Shown: positions 29,013 through 37,512 of the stretch, piece after piece
How positions within the stretch are numbered: position 1 is the first letter of the stretch
Layout: the number at the start of each line of letters is the position of its first letter
NCBI GenBank assembly: GCA_036351575.1
Contig: JAZBPJ010000115.1
Span: 24,202-88,201, forward strand
Length of the DNA stretch: 64,000 nucleotides
Direction of reading: 5' to 3'
From: JABDPF01 sp036351575
Lineage (GTDB): Bacteria > Pseudomonadota > Gammaproteobacteria > Xanthomonadales > SZUA-36
The notes under the pieces: generated by a model
Told to the model about the DNA's origin: nothing
Databases searched by the model: none
What the model saw: the letters and a program-made list of their open reading frames with translations, nothing else
Position numbers and translations under genes: made by a program

Positions 29013-30227
29013 TCAGGCGTCCGGCGCTTCCAGCCGGGCCAGTTCGCCGGGCAGTGGTTTTGGATCCCTGCCCTGGTTCATGCGCAGCGCATTGCGGAAA
29101 CAGGCCATCGCGACTTCGAGCTCACCCTTGCGCTCCAGCAATTGCCCCAGGGAATCGTACCCCGCGACCGTGGGCTCCAGTTCAAGGCTTCGCACCAGGT
29201 GCTCGCGGGCCTTGCCCCAGAGCTCCTCGCGCGCGCAGATCCTGCCCAGCGCCAGGTGCAGGGCGGAATCATCGGGATGGTCTTTCAGCCACTTTTCGCA
29301 CTGGCGCAGGCGCCTGCTCGCGTCGTCGGCGCCGGCCACTCCGTATGGCGGCAGCAGGCTCGAATCCCACCGGCGTTTCAGCGCGGCCCGGATGACTTCT
29401 TCATTCAATTCGGGTGCATCCAGTTCGACGGCGCGCTCGGCAAAGGTTCTTACCACCACCGCATCCTGCTGCAGGGCTTTGGGCAGGCCGCGCCAGTCGG
29501 ACTGCAGCGACTCCGCGTCGCGGCTGCGACGCAGCTCGGTCACGGCCGCCTGCCGCTTCAGTTCCGCGGCCTTCTCCGTGTCGAGCATCCTGGTCTTGAG
29601 CATGACGGGCAGCAAGCCGACCAGCGGTTCCCACTCGCCGAGCTCGGTGTAGCAGCGCGCCAGCATTTCGAGCACCTGCGGGTGCTTTTTGCGGCGCGAC
29701 TGCAGGTCTTCGAGAATGGGCCTGGCCTCTTCGAACTGCCCGCTGGAAACCATGATTTTCGCGCGGGTCAGTTCGACGATGAATTTTTGCTTGCGGTTGC
29801 GCGTATCGGCCTGCTCGAGGTAGTACTCCGCCCGGTCCGGGGCGTCCTGGCCGCCGGCCGCTTCCGCCGCCGCCAGGTAGCGGGCTGTTGTTCGGCCGTG
29901 AGCGGAGGCTGACCGTTCCAGTGCGCGCTCGGCCGTCTGCCAGTCACCCTCGGTCAGGGCCAGCAAGCCTTTTTCCAGCTGGACCAGGGAACGTTTTTCA
30001 CGCACCCGCCGCGCAGCATCCGATGGCATCTTCCAAAGCCACAACAACAGCCAGATCAGCAGCCAGGCCAGCAAGACCGCGAAAAGCAGCACCAGCACGC
30101 TGGTTTCCACCGTCCAGCCGCGAAAATGGATCTGCACCATACCGGGGTCGGCCTTGAAGACCGGCGCCAGGGCCGCGGCCAGCAGCGCCAGCACAAACGC
30201 GATCAATACCAGGAACGCGGCCTTCAT
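29013..30227 (-). CDS. hemY: HemY-type TPR membrane protein
   Basis: Inner-membrane protein of the hemCDXY operon. 404 residues: two N-terminal membrane segments (FLVLIAFVLALLAAALAPVF and VLVLLFAVLLAWLLIWLLLWLW, HemY_N) followed by TPR-like helical repeats to the C-terminus. It is not the Gram-positive HemY (protoporphyrinogen oxidase), and its biochemical role in haem metabolism remains poorly defined. ATG at 30227 overlaps the hemX stop by 4 bases. Confidence 0.92.
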   Translation of the reverse strand: MKAAFLVLIAFVLALLAAALAPVFKADPGMVQIHFRGWTVETSVLVLLFAVLLAWLLIWLLLWLWKMPSDAARRVREKRSLVQLEKGLLALTEGDWQTAERALERSASAHGRTTARYLAAAEAAGGQDAPDRAEYYLEQADTRNRKQKFIVELTRAKIMVSSGQFEEARPILEDLQSRRKKHPQVLEMLARCYTELGEWEPLVGLLPVMLKTRMLDTEKAAELKRQAAVTELRRSRDAESLQSDWRGLPKALQQDAVVVRTFAERAVELDAPELNEEVIRAALKRRWDSSLLPPYGVAGADDASRRLRQCEKWLKDHPDDSALHLALGRICAREELWGKAREHLVRSLELEPTVAGYDSLGQLLERKGELEVAMACFRNALRMNQGRDPKPLPGELARLEAPDA

Positions 30228-31480
30228 CCCGCTTCGCTCCCGGCCTCGCTCTCGACCGGCTGCCCGGCTCCTGACGGCAGCGCGGCACCCGTTTCACGCA
30301 GGGCCTGCAGCAGGTTCCACGGCCCGGTGATATCCGGCATTTCAACCTCTATCTGCGTTTTCACAAGCTGTCCGATGGACTCCAGCGCACCGGCAGTCGA
30401 CGCATCCGCCGGATCGAACCAGGTGTTCAAGGTAGCGGCTGTACGTTCCAGCGACTTGCGAAAGGCCTGCGCGTCCTGACGCATCAGGGCCAGGCGCGCC
30501 ATTTCGAGCTGGAGCCAGGCGCGCTGGCGAATGAAATCCTTGTCCTCGAGGCTCATCCTGGCGCTTTCGTCGGCCGTGCTGCGCCGAACGGTTACCAGCC
30601 CGGAAAACGCACTTTTCAAGGAGGCCCACCAACCGTCGCCCTGCTGCTCCGCGACACCGGCATCCGGCGTTGCTTCGCTGCGGAACGCCAGCACGGGAAT
30701 CTGCGCCTGCACGCTGTCCAGGCGACCTGCAACTTCCACCAGGTCGGGGGTTTCGACCGCATCCAGCGCCCGGCGCGCCGCCGCGATTTCCTGCCGTACC
30801 CCGATATGAACCGGGCTGTTCATCGCCGCCAGGTGCATGTCCGCGACTTCCAGCGCGTGATCCGCGGCCCGCGGGTCGGAAAACAGCTGCAGGCGTTCGT
30901 GGGCCAGCCTGAGCAGGTAGTCCACTTCGGCCAGGTCGAGTTCTTCCCCGGCGCCCCGCTCGAGCGACGAGATACCCGTCACGGCGGCTTCTGCAGCCCT
31001 GAGTCGAACCTGCATGCTCTCGGCGGCAGCCTGCAAGGAACGGGCAATCGCAGTCTGCTCCGCGAGCGACTGCTCAAAGCGGGCCATTTGCTGCCGATCC
31101 GTCTCCAGCTGGCGTCTCAGCGCCTCGACAGCGCCACCCGGATCATTCGCGGTCACGGCCTCCAGGGCCGCGGTCAGCTGTTCGACGTCACGTGCGAGCC
31201 CTGACTGCTGCGCTGCGAGCTGGGCGATTTCCGCCTGGGTATCACCGTAGCTGTCGTTTGCGGCCTGCTGCAGCTGCCACCAGGTCCAGGCCGACAGGGT
31301 AGCGGCGAGGACCGCCAGCAGGATCGCGAGAACGAGGAAAAAGGAACCGCCGCGCTTGCCGGAAGAGGAATCTCCAGCACGCTTCGGCGGCGCCGATGCC
31401 TTTCCCGGGCCGGGGTCGTTGTCCTTACTGAGCACTTTGTCGGTGGGATTCGCGCCTGGATTGCTGTTTTCGATGTTCAC
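30224..31480 (-). CDS. hemX: HemX-family membrane protein
   Basis: 418 residues, often annotated as uroporphyrinogen-III C-methyltransferase although it contains no SAM-binding Rossmann motif. Layout: a disordered N-terminus with Lys/Ser/Gly, one membrane segment (FFLVLAILLAVLAATLSAWTWW, about 46-68), a coiled coil (QLQQAANDSYGDTQAEIAQLAAQQ onward) and a helical periplasmic domain. GTG start at 31480; about 90 bases separate it from the hemD stop, longer than other spacings in this operon. Confidence 0.9.
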   Translation of the reverse strand: MNIENSNPGANPTDKVLSKDNDPGPGKASAPPKRAGDSSSGKRGGSFFLVLAILLAVLAATLSAWTWWQLQQAANDSYGDTQAEIAQLAAQQSGLARDVEQLTAALEAVTANDPGGAVEALRRQLETDRQQMARFEQSLAEQTAIARSLQAAAESMQVRLRAAEAAVTGISSLERGAGEELDLAEVDYLLRLAHERLQLFSDPRAADHALEVADMHLAAMNSPVHIGVRQEIAAARRALDAVETPDLVEVAGRLDSVQAQIPVLAFRSEATPDAGVAEQQGDGWWASLKSAFSGLVTVRRSTADESARMSLEDKDFIRQRAWLQLEMARLALMRQDAQAFRKSLERTAATLNTWFDPADASTAGALESIGQLVKTQIEVEMPDITGPWNLLQALRETGAALPSGAGQPVESEAGSEAG

Positions 31481-31571
31481 CGGGAGTGACCTGCAGAATG
31501 ACGGGAAGACATGAGAATCCTAACCAAAAGACCGTTCGGCTGCACGCTTTATGGCCTGAGCTGCATGTCGC

Positions 31572-32327
31572 TTACACGATATTTCGAATCGTGTTGGCAA
31601 TCGCCGTGTTGCCGGGACCCTGCGCCAGGTGAATGGCGCCCGGCCCGAAGGCCCGCGCCAGCCGTTCCAGGCGGTCGGAAATGACCAGCCATTCGCCCTG
31701 GCAGACACGAAACCAGGCGGCCGGAGAGAGGCGGTGGGACAAGGCCTTCATCGTGTTGCCGCTGGTCCAGACGGACAGCACCCGGTCGGCGCTTTCCAGC
31801 CGCGCCAGGGCAGCACGATCAAGTTGGGCAGGCCGTGATTCGTAGACGTGAACCAGGCGCACATCGCAGCCCCGTTCACGCAGCCCGGTCGCCAGTTCCA
31901 TGCGTCCGCCCGGAGCAAGCAGGATAAACGCCCTGCTGCCGGCCGGCCGCAGCTCGCGGTCAATTTCCGCGAGCAGGTCTTCGCTGGTATACCCGCCCTG
32001 CGCCCGGATGCCGACGCGCACGCCTGCATCCGCCAGGCACTGCGCGGTCGCGGGACCGATCGCGGCGACCCGGGTACGCGCCGGGATGTTCGCCGGAATC
32101 TGCGCCAGGCCGAAGCTTACGGCCCGCGGACTCGTAAAGATCAGCAAGTCGCGCGGATCCGCCGATTCGAGCGCAGCGAAATCCTCGGGCTGTGCCGAAC
32201 GGGCATCCGCGGAAATGAAATCGAACGCTGGCTGTACGACGACGTCCAGATCGAGGGGTGACAGCATCTGCCGCAGTTCCAGCGATTGTTCCATGGGGCG
32301 CGTCAACAGCGCGTGACTGAAGGCCAC
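31572..32327 (-). CDS. hemD: Uroporphyrinogen-III synthase
   Basis: Cyclises hydroxymethylbilane to uroporphyrinogen III. HemD diverges strongly, but the fold signatures are present: the N-terminal LLTRPMEQSLELRQML, IFTSPRAVSFGLAQI, AAIGPATAQCLADAGV, and the C-terminal WTSGNTMKALSH and AQGPGNTAIANTIRNI. GTG at 32327 (251 residues) is chosen because it lies four bases after the hemC stop, with GAGG upstream and normal spacing. A longer in-frame extension to 32600 runs inside hemC and is spurious. Confidence 0.93.
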   Translation of the reverse strand: MAFSHALLTRPMEQSLELRQMLSPLDLDVVVQPAFDFISADARSAQPEDFAALESADPRDLLIFTSPRAVSFGLAQIPANIPARTRVAAIGPATAQCLADAGVRVGIRAQGGYTSEDLLAEIDRELRPAGSRAFILLAPGGRMELATGLRERGCDVRLVHVYESRPAQLDRAALARLESADRVLSVWTSGNTMKALSHRLSPAAWFRVCQGEWLVISDRLERLARAFGPGAIHLAQGPGNTAIANTIRNIV

Positions 32328-32331
32328 TCCG

Positions 32332-33258
32332 TCAATCCTCGCGCAGCGAGGCGATGATCCTGCCGGCGCCCTGTGCGAGAAGTTCCTTCGAAACCCCTTC
32401 GGCAATACGGTCGAGGTCCGAGACCGGGCCGCTTGCCTGCGCGCGCAGCACCTCGGTTCCATCGGGCGTACCCACCAGCGCGTTGAGGTCCAGGCGATCG
32501 TCTTCCAGCGCGGCGTAAACGGCCAATGGGACCTGGCAGCTGCCTTCGAGAGCCGTGGCCACCGCGCGTTCGGCCCGCGTGCGCAGGCTGGCTTCGGCAT
32601 CGTTCAGCGGCGCCAGCAATTCGCGGACCCGGTCGTCTCCGCAGCGGCTCTGCACGCCGATCGTGCCCTGTGTCGACGCGGGCAGCCAGCGCGGCGGCTC
32701 CAGCGTATCCGTGATGTACCGCTCGAGGCCGAGCCGCTCCAGCCCGGCGCAGGCCAGGATGATGGCGTCGTACTCACCGGCCTCGAGCTTGCCGATGCGC
32801 GTATTCACGTTTCCTCTCAGGTCGGCGAGTTCCAGGTCCGGCCTCAGCGCCCGCAGCTGGCATTGCCGCCGCAGGCTGCTGGTCCCGACGCGGGATCCGG
32901 CGGGCAATTCGTCCAGTCGCCGGCCGGACCGGTCCAGCAGGGCGTCGAACGGATTGGCGCGCGGCAGCAGCACTTCGACCTCCAGGCCGTCGACCTGTTC
33001 GACCGGTACGTCTTTCATCGAGTGCACGGCAATGTCCGCCTCGCCTCTCAGCAGGGCGCGTTCCAGTTCCTTGAGAAACAGCCCTTTGCCGCCGATCTGC
33101 GCCAGTGGCTGATCCAGGATGATGTCGCCCTGCGTGACCATGGGCAGCAGTTCGACTTCCAGCGACGGGTGTGCTTCGCGCAGCAAATGGGCGGCGTGCT
33201 CCGCCTGCCACATGGCCAACTGGCTTTTGCGCGTGGCTATAGTGATTTTCTGGCTCAT
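32332..33258 (-). CDS. hemC: Hydroxymethylbilane synthase (porphobilinogen deaminase)
   Basis: Polymerises four porphobilinogens. 308 residues with the family start ITIATRKSQLAMWQAEHAAHLL, the catalytic Asp region GEADIAVHSMKDVP, and the dipyrromethane cofactor cysteine Cys241 in EGSCQVPLAVYA. ATG at 33258 overlaps the algR stop by 4 bases, so the regulator gene and haem genes are translationally linked. Confidence 0.98.
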   Translation of the reverse strand: MSQKITIATRKSQLAMWQAEHAAHLLREAHPSLEVELLPMVTQGDIILDQPLAQIGGKGLFLKELERALLRGEADIAVHSMKDVPVEQVDGLEVEVLLPRANPFDALLDRSGRRLDELPAGSRVGTSSLRRQCQLRALRPDLELADLRGNVNTRIGKLEAGEYDAIILACAGLERLGLERYITDTLEPPRWLPASTQGTIGVQSRCGDDRVRELLAPLNDAEASLRTRAERAVATALEGSCQVPLAVYAALEDDRLDLNALVGTPDGTEVLRAQASGPVSDLDRIAEGVSKELLAQGAGRIIASLRED

Positions 33259-33974
33259 GAAATCTCGTTCAGAAGTTTGCGTACCGCCGATACGTTGCGG
33301 CGGCTGACCTCGGGTTTTCGCTCGGTGCCGCTCAGCAGCACCTGGTTATGCCCTTCGGACGTACGTTCCAGCCCCCTGATGTGCTTGCGTGACACCAGGG
33401 CGTTCCGGTGGACACGGAAAAAAAACGAAGGGTAGCAATTTTCTAGGTCGGTAAGGGAGTCGTCGACCACCGTCGTGCCGTTCTCGTGCACGACCGTCGT
33501 GTACTTGTCCTCGGCGATCAGGCAGATGACGCGCCTGACCGGCGTCAGCACCACTTTTCCGCCAACGGTGGAGCGCAGATAATGCTCTTCCTCTTCGGCT
33601 TCGCCGCCGCGGCCCAGGAAACGGCTTGCCTTTTCCAGCGCGCGTTCCAGGCGCTCGGCGCGCACCGGCTTGACCACGTAGTCCAGCGCCTCGACGTCGA
33701 AAGCTTTCAGCGCCTGGTCCTGGTAAGCGGTGCAGAAAATGACCGCCGGTGAAGCGCCGATGTCTCTCAGCGTGGCGGCAAGCGCCATGCCGTCCATGCC
33801 CGGCATCGATATATCCAGCAGCAGGATATCGGGCGAAAGTTCACGAATTTTCTCCAGCGCCTCGACACCGTTGATCGCTTCACCGGCCACCGAGCAATCC
33901 GGGATGGCGCCGACCAGGCGCCGCAGCCGGTCACGGGCGGGTTTTTCATCGTCAACGATCAGAATATTCCACAT
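33255..33974 (-). CDS. algR: LytTR response regulator, AlgR-type
   Basis: 239 residues: receiver domain with Asp54 (ILLLDISMPGMDG) and Lys near 102, then a LytTR DNA-binding domain (about 135-235, LRSTVGGKVVLTPVRRVICLIAEDKYTTV, FFRVHRNALVSRKHI). In Pseudomonas AlgR is encoded immediately ahead of hemC and controls alginate, motility and other surface traits. The same location here supports the name, but the target genes may differ. Overlaps algZ by 23 bases and hemC by 4. Confidence 0.92.
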   Translation of the reverse strand: MWNILIVDDEKPARDRLRRLVGAIPDCSVAGEAINGVEALEKIRELSPDILLLDISMPGMDGMALAATLRDIGASPAVIFCTAYQDQALKAFDVEALDYVVKPVRAERLERALEKASRFLGRGGEAEEEEHYLRSTVGGKVVLTPVRRVICLIAEDKYTTVVHENGTTVVDDSLTDLENCYPSFFFRVHRNALVSRKHIRGLERTSEGHNQVLLSGTERKPEVSRRNVSAVRKLLNEIS

Positions 33975-35019
33975 AAGGCACCACCAATACCGCGTAAAAC
34001 TGTTTGCTGTCCTTGTTGGTCAGCAGCTGCGCACGCGAGCCGAAGGCAAAGACCAGCCGCTCCCTGATGTTCTCGATCGCCATGCCGTGCCCGCCGGCAA
34101 CGTGTTCTTTCGGCGGCAGCGGATTGCCGATCGTGATCACGATCTGATCTTCCTCGGCGCGACCGTAAACGCTCAGTTTACCGCCCTCCGCCCGTCCCTG
34201 TATGCCGTGCGCCACGGCGTTTTCCAACAACGGCTGCAGCAGCAGCGGAAGCACGGCCGCACGCGGCGGCAGGTCTTCAACGCGCCACTCCACGGCCAGG
34301 CGCTCGCCGAGCCGGCGCCGCTCCATGTCCAGGTACTGCGAGGCCAGGCGCAGTTCTTCCTCGAGCGGGATCAGCTGGTCAGCAGGCCTCATGCTGCCGC
34401 GAAAAATGTCGGCCAGGTCCAGGGTCGCGGATTCCGCGTTTTCCGGATCGTCGTGCACCAGGCTCGCGATCGTGTTCAGGCTGTTGAACAGGAAATGCGG
34501 CTGAATTCTCGCCTGCAGCGCCTGCACCCGGGCCTCGGACTGCGCCATCAACTCCGCCCGCCACCGGGCGCGCATCACAAGGTAACGGAAAAACACCAGG
34601 GTGACCAACCCGACGGCAAACACGTTCTTGAATACGAACATGTATACGTCGTCCTGCAGGGTGGCGAAGCCATTGATCCCGGCGGAAATCCAGGCGGCGA
34701 AACTGAAGACCATGGACAGCACCAGCACGGTCATCCAGCTGAACACCCAGGCGCCGTCCGAGGTCAGGCGGTCGGTCCAGCCGCTGAGCAGGCACAGCCC
34801 GGCAGCGCAGAACAAGGCCATCCACTGGGCGTACAGGCTGGCCAGGGCGAGCCACCGCCAGCCCGGAAAACCGCCCGGGCCCAGGCCGACGAGCACAACC
34901 GAAACTTCCGTGATCACGATAACGGCCAGCAGGAGGCGCCATTCGCAGAACGTGGGCGGATACACGCTGCCGACCTGGGCCTCGCGTTCTTCCCGGGCAC
35001 GCTGCGTCAGGCTGCGCAT
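33952..35019 (-). CDS. algZ: LytS-type sensor histidine kinase, AlgZ/FimS-like
   Basis: 355 residues from ATG 35019, with about four membrane segments in the first 150 residues (LLLAVIVITEVSVVLVGLG, WLALASLYAQWMALFCAAGLCLL, WVFSWMTVLVLSMVFSFAAW, NVFAVGLVTLVFFRYLV). A HisK_5 domain follows with the phospho-acceptor motif QPHFLFNSLNTIASLV and a GHKL ATPase (PLLLQPLLENAVAHGI, HGMAIENIRERL). The TGA of the upstream esterase overlaps this ATG by one base (TGATG), which favours it over the GTG at 35040. Partner of the adjacent AlgR-type regulator. Confidence 0.91.
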   Translation of the reverse strand: MRSLTQRAREEREAQVGSVYPPTFCEWRLLLAVIVITEVSVVLVGLGPGGFPGWRWLALASLYAQWMALFCAAGLCLLSGWTDRLTSDGAWVFSWMTVLVLSMVFSFAAWISAGINGFATLQDDVYMFVFKNVFAVGLVTLVFFRYLVMRARWRAELMAQSEARVQALQARIQPHFLFNSLNTIASLVHDDPENAESATLDLADIFRGSMRPADQLIPLEEELRLASQYLDMERRRLGERLAVEWRVEDLPPRAAVLPLLLQPLLENAVAHGIQGRAEGGKLSVYGRAEEDQIVITIGNPLPPKEHVAGGHGMAIENIRERLVFAFGSRAQLLTNKDSKQFYAVLVVPYVEYSDR

Positions 35020-35741
35020 CAGAACCGCTTTTTGAGCCACGCCGCGATGTGCGAAATCTCGTCCGGGCAGACGGCGTGCTGCATCGGGTAGTCGTGCGCC
35101 TCGACGACGCAGCCCAGGGCGCGCAGGCTTTCGGCCGCGCGGCGGCCCAGCGCAACGGGCACCACCGGGTCACTGCTGCCGTGACCGGAAAATACCGGCA
35201 AGCCATGGTTGGCCTCGTGGCGCTCAGCTTCGAGCCGGCTCTCGAGGAGCATGTAGGTGGACAGCGCGATCAGGCCGGCAAGCCGTTCCGGGTAACGCAG
35301 CGCGCACTGGATGGCGATAGCCCCGCCCTGGGAAAATCCCGCAACCACGATGCGCCCGGCTTCGATTCCGCGCTCCTGCTCCCGTTTCACCAGGTCCGTC
35401 GCCTGGCGGATGCTCTCCTCGATCGCTTCCACGTCCTGGTCGCGATCGATCTGCAGCGCCCGGATGTCGTACCAGGCCCGCATGCGCATGCCGCCGTTGA
35501 CCGTGACCGGCCTGGCCGGCGCATGCGGAAACACGAAGCGGATGGACGGACCACCCGGCCATTGGAAAAATGGCACGATCGGCTCGAAATCGTGACCGTC
35601 CGCACCGAGTCCGTGCAGCCAGACGACCGCCGCCGTCGGCTCCGGGCCGGTCATGACTTCCACCGTGTCGAGCAGCGGCCGGCCCGCCGCCGGGTTTCCG
35701 GCTGAATCCACCGTATTCATGTCGTATAGTGTATCAGCCAT
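35019..35741 (-). CDS. Carboxylesterase/phospholipase, alpha/beta hydrolase
   Basis: 240 residues of the phospholipase/carboxylesterase (Abhydrolase_2) family. Seen: oxyanion strand AVVWLHGLGADGHDFEPIVPF, nucleophile elbow GFSQGGAIA, acid SGHGSSDPVVPV and catalytic His in DYPMQHAVC. Cytoplasmic; no signal peptide. Start choice is uncertain: ATG 35741 or ATG 35720 (MNTVDS), neither with a clear ribosome site; the gap to the divergent lptM start is only 18 bases for the former. Leads the algZ-algR-hemCDXY transcript by overlap. Confidence 0.93.
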   Translation of the reverse strand: MADTLYDMNTVDSAGNPAAGRPLLDTVEVMTGPEPTAAVVWLHGLGADGHDFEPIVPFFQWPGGPSIRFVFPHAPARPVTVNGGMRMRAWYDIRALQIDRDQDVEAIEESIRQATDLVKREQERGIEAGRIVVAGFSQGGAIAIQCALRYPERLAGLIALSTYMLLESRLEAERHEANHGLPVFSGHGSSDPVVPVALGRRAAESLRALGCVVEAHDYPMQHAVCPDEISHIAAWLKKRF

Positions 35742-35759
35742 TGCCCAGGACAGCCGCTA

Positions 35760-35972
35760 ATGAAGTACGACCGCGAACCGCCAAAGCCCACCCGCAACAA
35801 ACCTCTTTGCACCGCAGCCATCCTGGCCGCCATGCTGCTGGCCGTCTCGGCCTGCGGGCAGCGCGGGCCGCTTTTTCTGCCCGACGATTCCGCCGCCGGC
35901 AAGAACGGAAAAAATGACGAACAGCATGAAACGGGGAACGCCCCGGAAGACGAGGCAAATAAGCCGGAGTAG
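35760..35972 (+). CDS. lptM: LPS translocon maturation lipoprotein LptM (YifL-like)
   Basis: 70-residue lipoprotein: signal segment and lipobox SAC with the lipid-attached Cys32, followed by the hallmark GQRGPLFLPDD and a disordered acidic tail. Family members assist oxidative maturation of the LptD-LptE translocon. Position ahead of dapF-DUF484-xerC is the same as in E. coli. Six bases separate it from dapF. The N-terminal basic stretch (DREPPKPTRNK) makes the n-region longer than usual. Confidence 0.9.
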   Translation: MKYDREPPKPTRNKPLCTAAILAAMLLAVSACGQRGPLFLPDDSAAGKNGKNDEQHETGNAPEDEANKPE

Positions 35973-35978
35973 GCGGCC

Positions 35979-36809
35979 GTGGCGATCGAATTTCATAAAA
36001 TGCACGGCGCGGGAAATGATTTCGTGGTGATCGACGCCCGCAAACAGCTCTTTGATCCCACGCCGGAGCAGATCATCGCCATCGCCGACCGCCACTTCGG
36101 AATCGGCTGCGACCAGGTCATGGTGCTGCGGGAACCCGTGTCGGGCGACCACCGTGTGCGCTATGAAATCTGGAATGCCGACGGCAGCCGGGCCGGCCAG
36201 TGCGGAAACGGCGCGCGCTGCGTCGCGCACTTGCTGGAATTGAACGGAGAATGCGGGAACCGGCCCTTCACCGCGGAAAGCCCCTCCGGCATCGTTCGAT
36301 TCACGCGCTGCAGCGACGGTGAATACGAGGTCGACCTGGGTAAACCGGATTTTCGTCCGGAACAAGTACCGGTAACGCTGGAAACCGACGATTCCATGTA
36401 CCGGCTTGCCTCGCCCTGGGGTGTGCTGGAATTCGGCGCCGTCTCGATGGGAAACCCCCACTGCCTGCTCCTGGTGGACGATATGGACGACCCGCGTATT
36501 CCGGAAATCGGCGCCTGGCTCGGGCGGCAGCCGGCTTTTCCGCAGCGCGTGAATGCCGGGTTCGCCCGGGTCAGGGACCGTCACTCAATCGACCTGCGAG
36601 TCATCGAGCGCGGACCCGGCGAAACCCTGGCCTGCGGTTCCGGGGCCTGCGCCTCGGTCGCGATCCTGGCCCGGCTGGGACGGGTCGGCGAAACCGTCGA
36701 TGTCTTTCTCCCGGGCGGGCGCCTTGTGATAAAGTGGCCCGGACAGCAAGGACCGGTGTCGATGAAAGGACCGGCGGCACATATATTCAGAGGGATCATG
36801 AATGGCTGA
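35979..36809 (+). CDS. dapF: Diaminopimelate epimerase
   Basis: Interconverts LL- and meso-diaminopimelate for lysine and peptidoglycan synthesis. 276 residues with both catalytic cysteines in their motifs: NADGSRAGQCGNGARC and ETLACGSGACASV. N-terminal KMHGAGNDFVVID is canonical, and the start is GTG at 35979. The 3' end overlaps the DUF484 gene by 8 bases. Confidence 0.98.
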   Translation: MAIEFHKMHGAGNDFVVIDARKQLFDPTPEQIIAIADRHFGIGCDQVMVLREPVSGDHRVRYEIWNADGSRAGQCGNGARCVAHLLELNGECGNRPFTAESPSGIVRFTRCSDGEYEVDLGKPDFRPEQVPVTLETDDSMYRLASPWGVLEFGAVSMGNPHCLLLVDDMDDPRIPEIGAWLGRQPAFPQRVNAGFARVRDRHSIDLRVIERGPGETLACGSGACASVAILARLGRVGETVDVFLPGGRLVIKWPGQQGPVSMKGPAAHIFRGIMNG

Positions 36810-37503
36810 GGAAACCACAGCGCTCGAGGAAATCGTCGCGGACTTTCTGCGCAAGAACCCGGGCTTTTTCGAACAACACCCCGATATTCTTGAACACATC
36901 GAAATCAACCACGGCAGCGGCAACGCCGTTTCCCTGATCGAGCGCCAGGTTGAACGGCTTCGCGGCGCCAACCGGGCGCTGGAGCAACGCCTTGAATCCC
37001 TGGTCTCGATTGCCTCCGAGAACGAAAAACTCATTTCTCGTCTTCACCGGCTGACGCTGGAACTGGCGCCAATTGAATCTCACCGGGTGTTTTTTCAACG
37101 GCTCGAGGAAAGTCTGCGCGAAGATTTCGACGCGGATATCGTGCGGCTCTACCTGGCAGACCATGGCGTCGCGGCCGAGACCGAGGGATTGGCGACCGCG
37201 GTGGAAACCGAAGACCCGGTATTCGAATCCTTTCGCCCGCTGCTCGACAAGGGCGCTGCCACCTGCGGCCGCTTCAATGAAGCCAAGATGGAGTTCCTGT
37301 TCGGCGAGCGCGGCCCCTGGGTGCGGTCGACCGCGCTGGTCCCGATCGGCCCGAACGGTGCGCACGGCATGATGGCCATCGGCAGCAGCGATCAGAGCCG
37401 GTTCTATCCCGGAATGGGCACGCTGTTCCTCGACCTGCTGGCCGAGGTGATCACGTCCCGGCTGTCCGACGCCGAGCCCCGGGCACAGCGACGCTCGGCC
37501 TGA
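36802..37503 (+). CDS. DUF484 family protein (GAF-like)
   Basis: 233 residues. The N-terminal motif IVADFLRKNPGFFEQHPDILEHIEI, the coiled coil QVERLRGANRALEQRLESLVSIASENEKL and the GAF-like C-terminal half (ALVPIGPNGAHGMMAIGSSDQSRFYPGMGTLFLDLLAEV) match DUF484. This family is always found between dapF and xerC, but its function is not known. Translationally coupled to dapF by overlap. Confidence 0.93.
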   Translation: MAEETTALEEIVADFLRKNPGFFEQHPDILEHIEINHGSGNAVSLIERQVERLRGANRALEQRLESLVSIASENEKLISRLHRLTLELAPIESHRVFFQRLEESLREDFDADIVRLYLADHGVAAETEGLATAVETEDPVFESFRPLLDKGAATCGRFNEAKMEFLFGERGPWVRSTALVPIGPNGAHGMMAIGSSDQSRFYPGMGTLFLDLLAEVITSRLSDAEPRAQRRSA

Positions 37504-37512
37504 CGGCGGAGC

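Noticed and set aside
32328..32600. Long hemD reading that runs back into hemC
   Set aside because: Residues 1-91 are the shifted frame of hemC; GTG 32327 follows the hemC stop with a suitable ribosome site.
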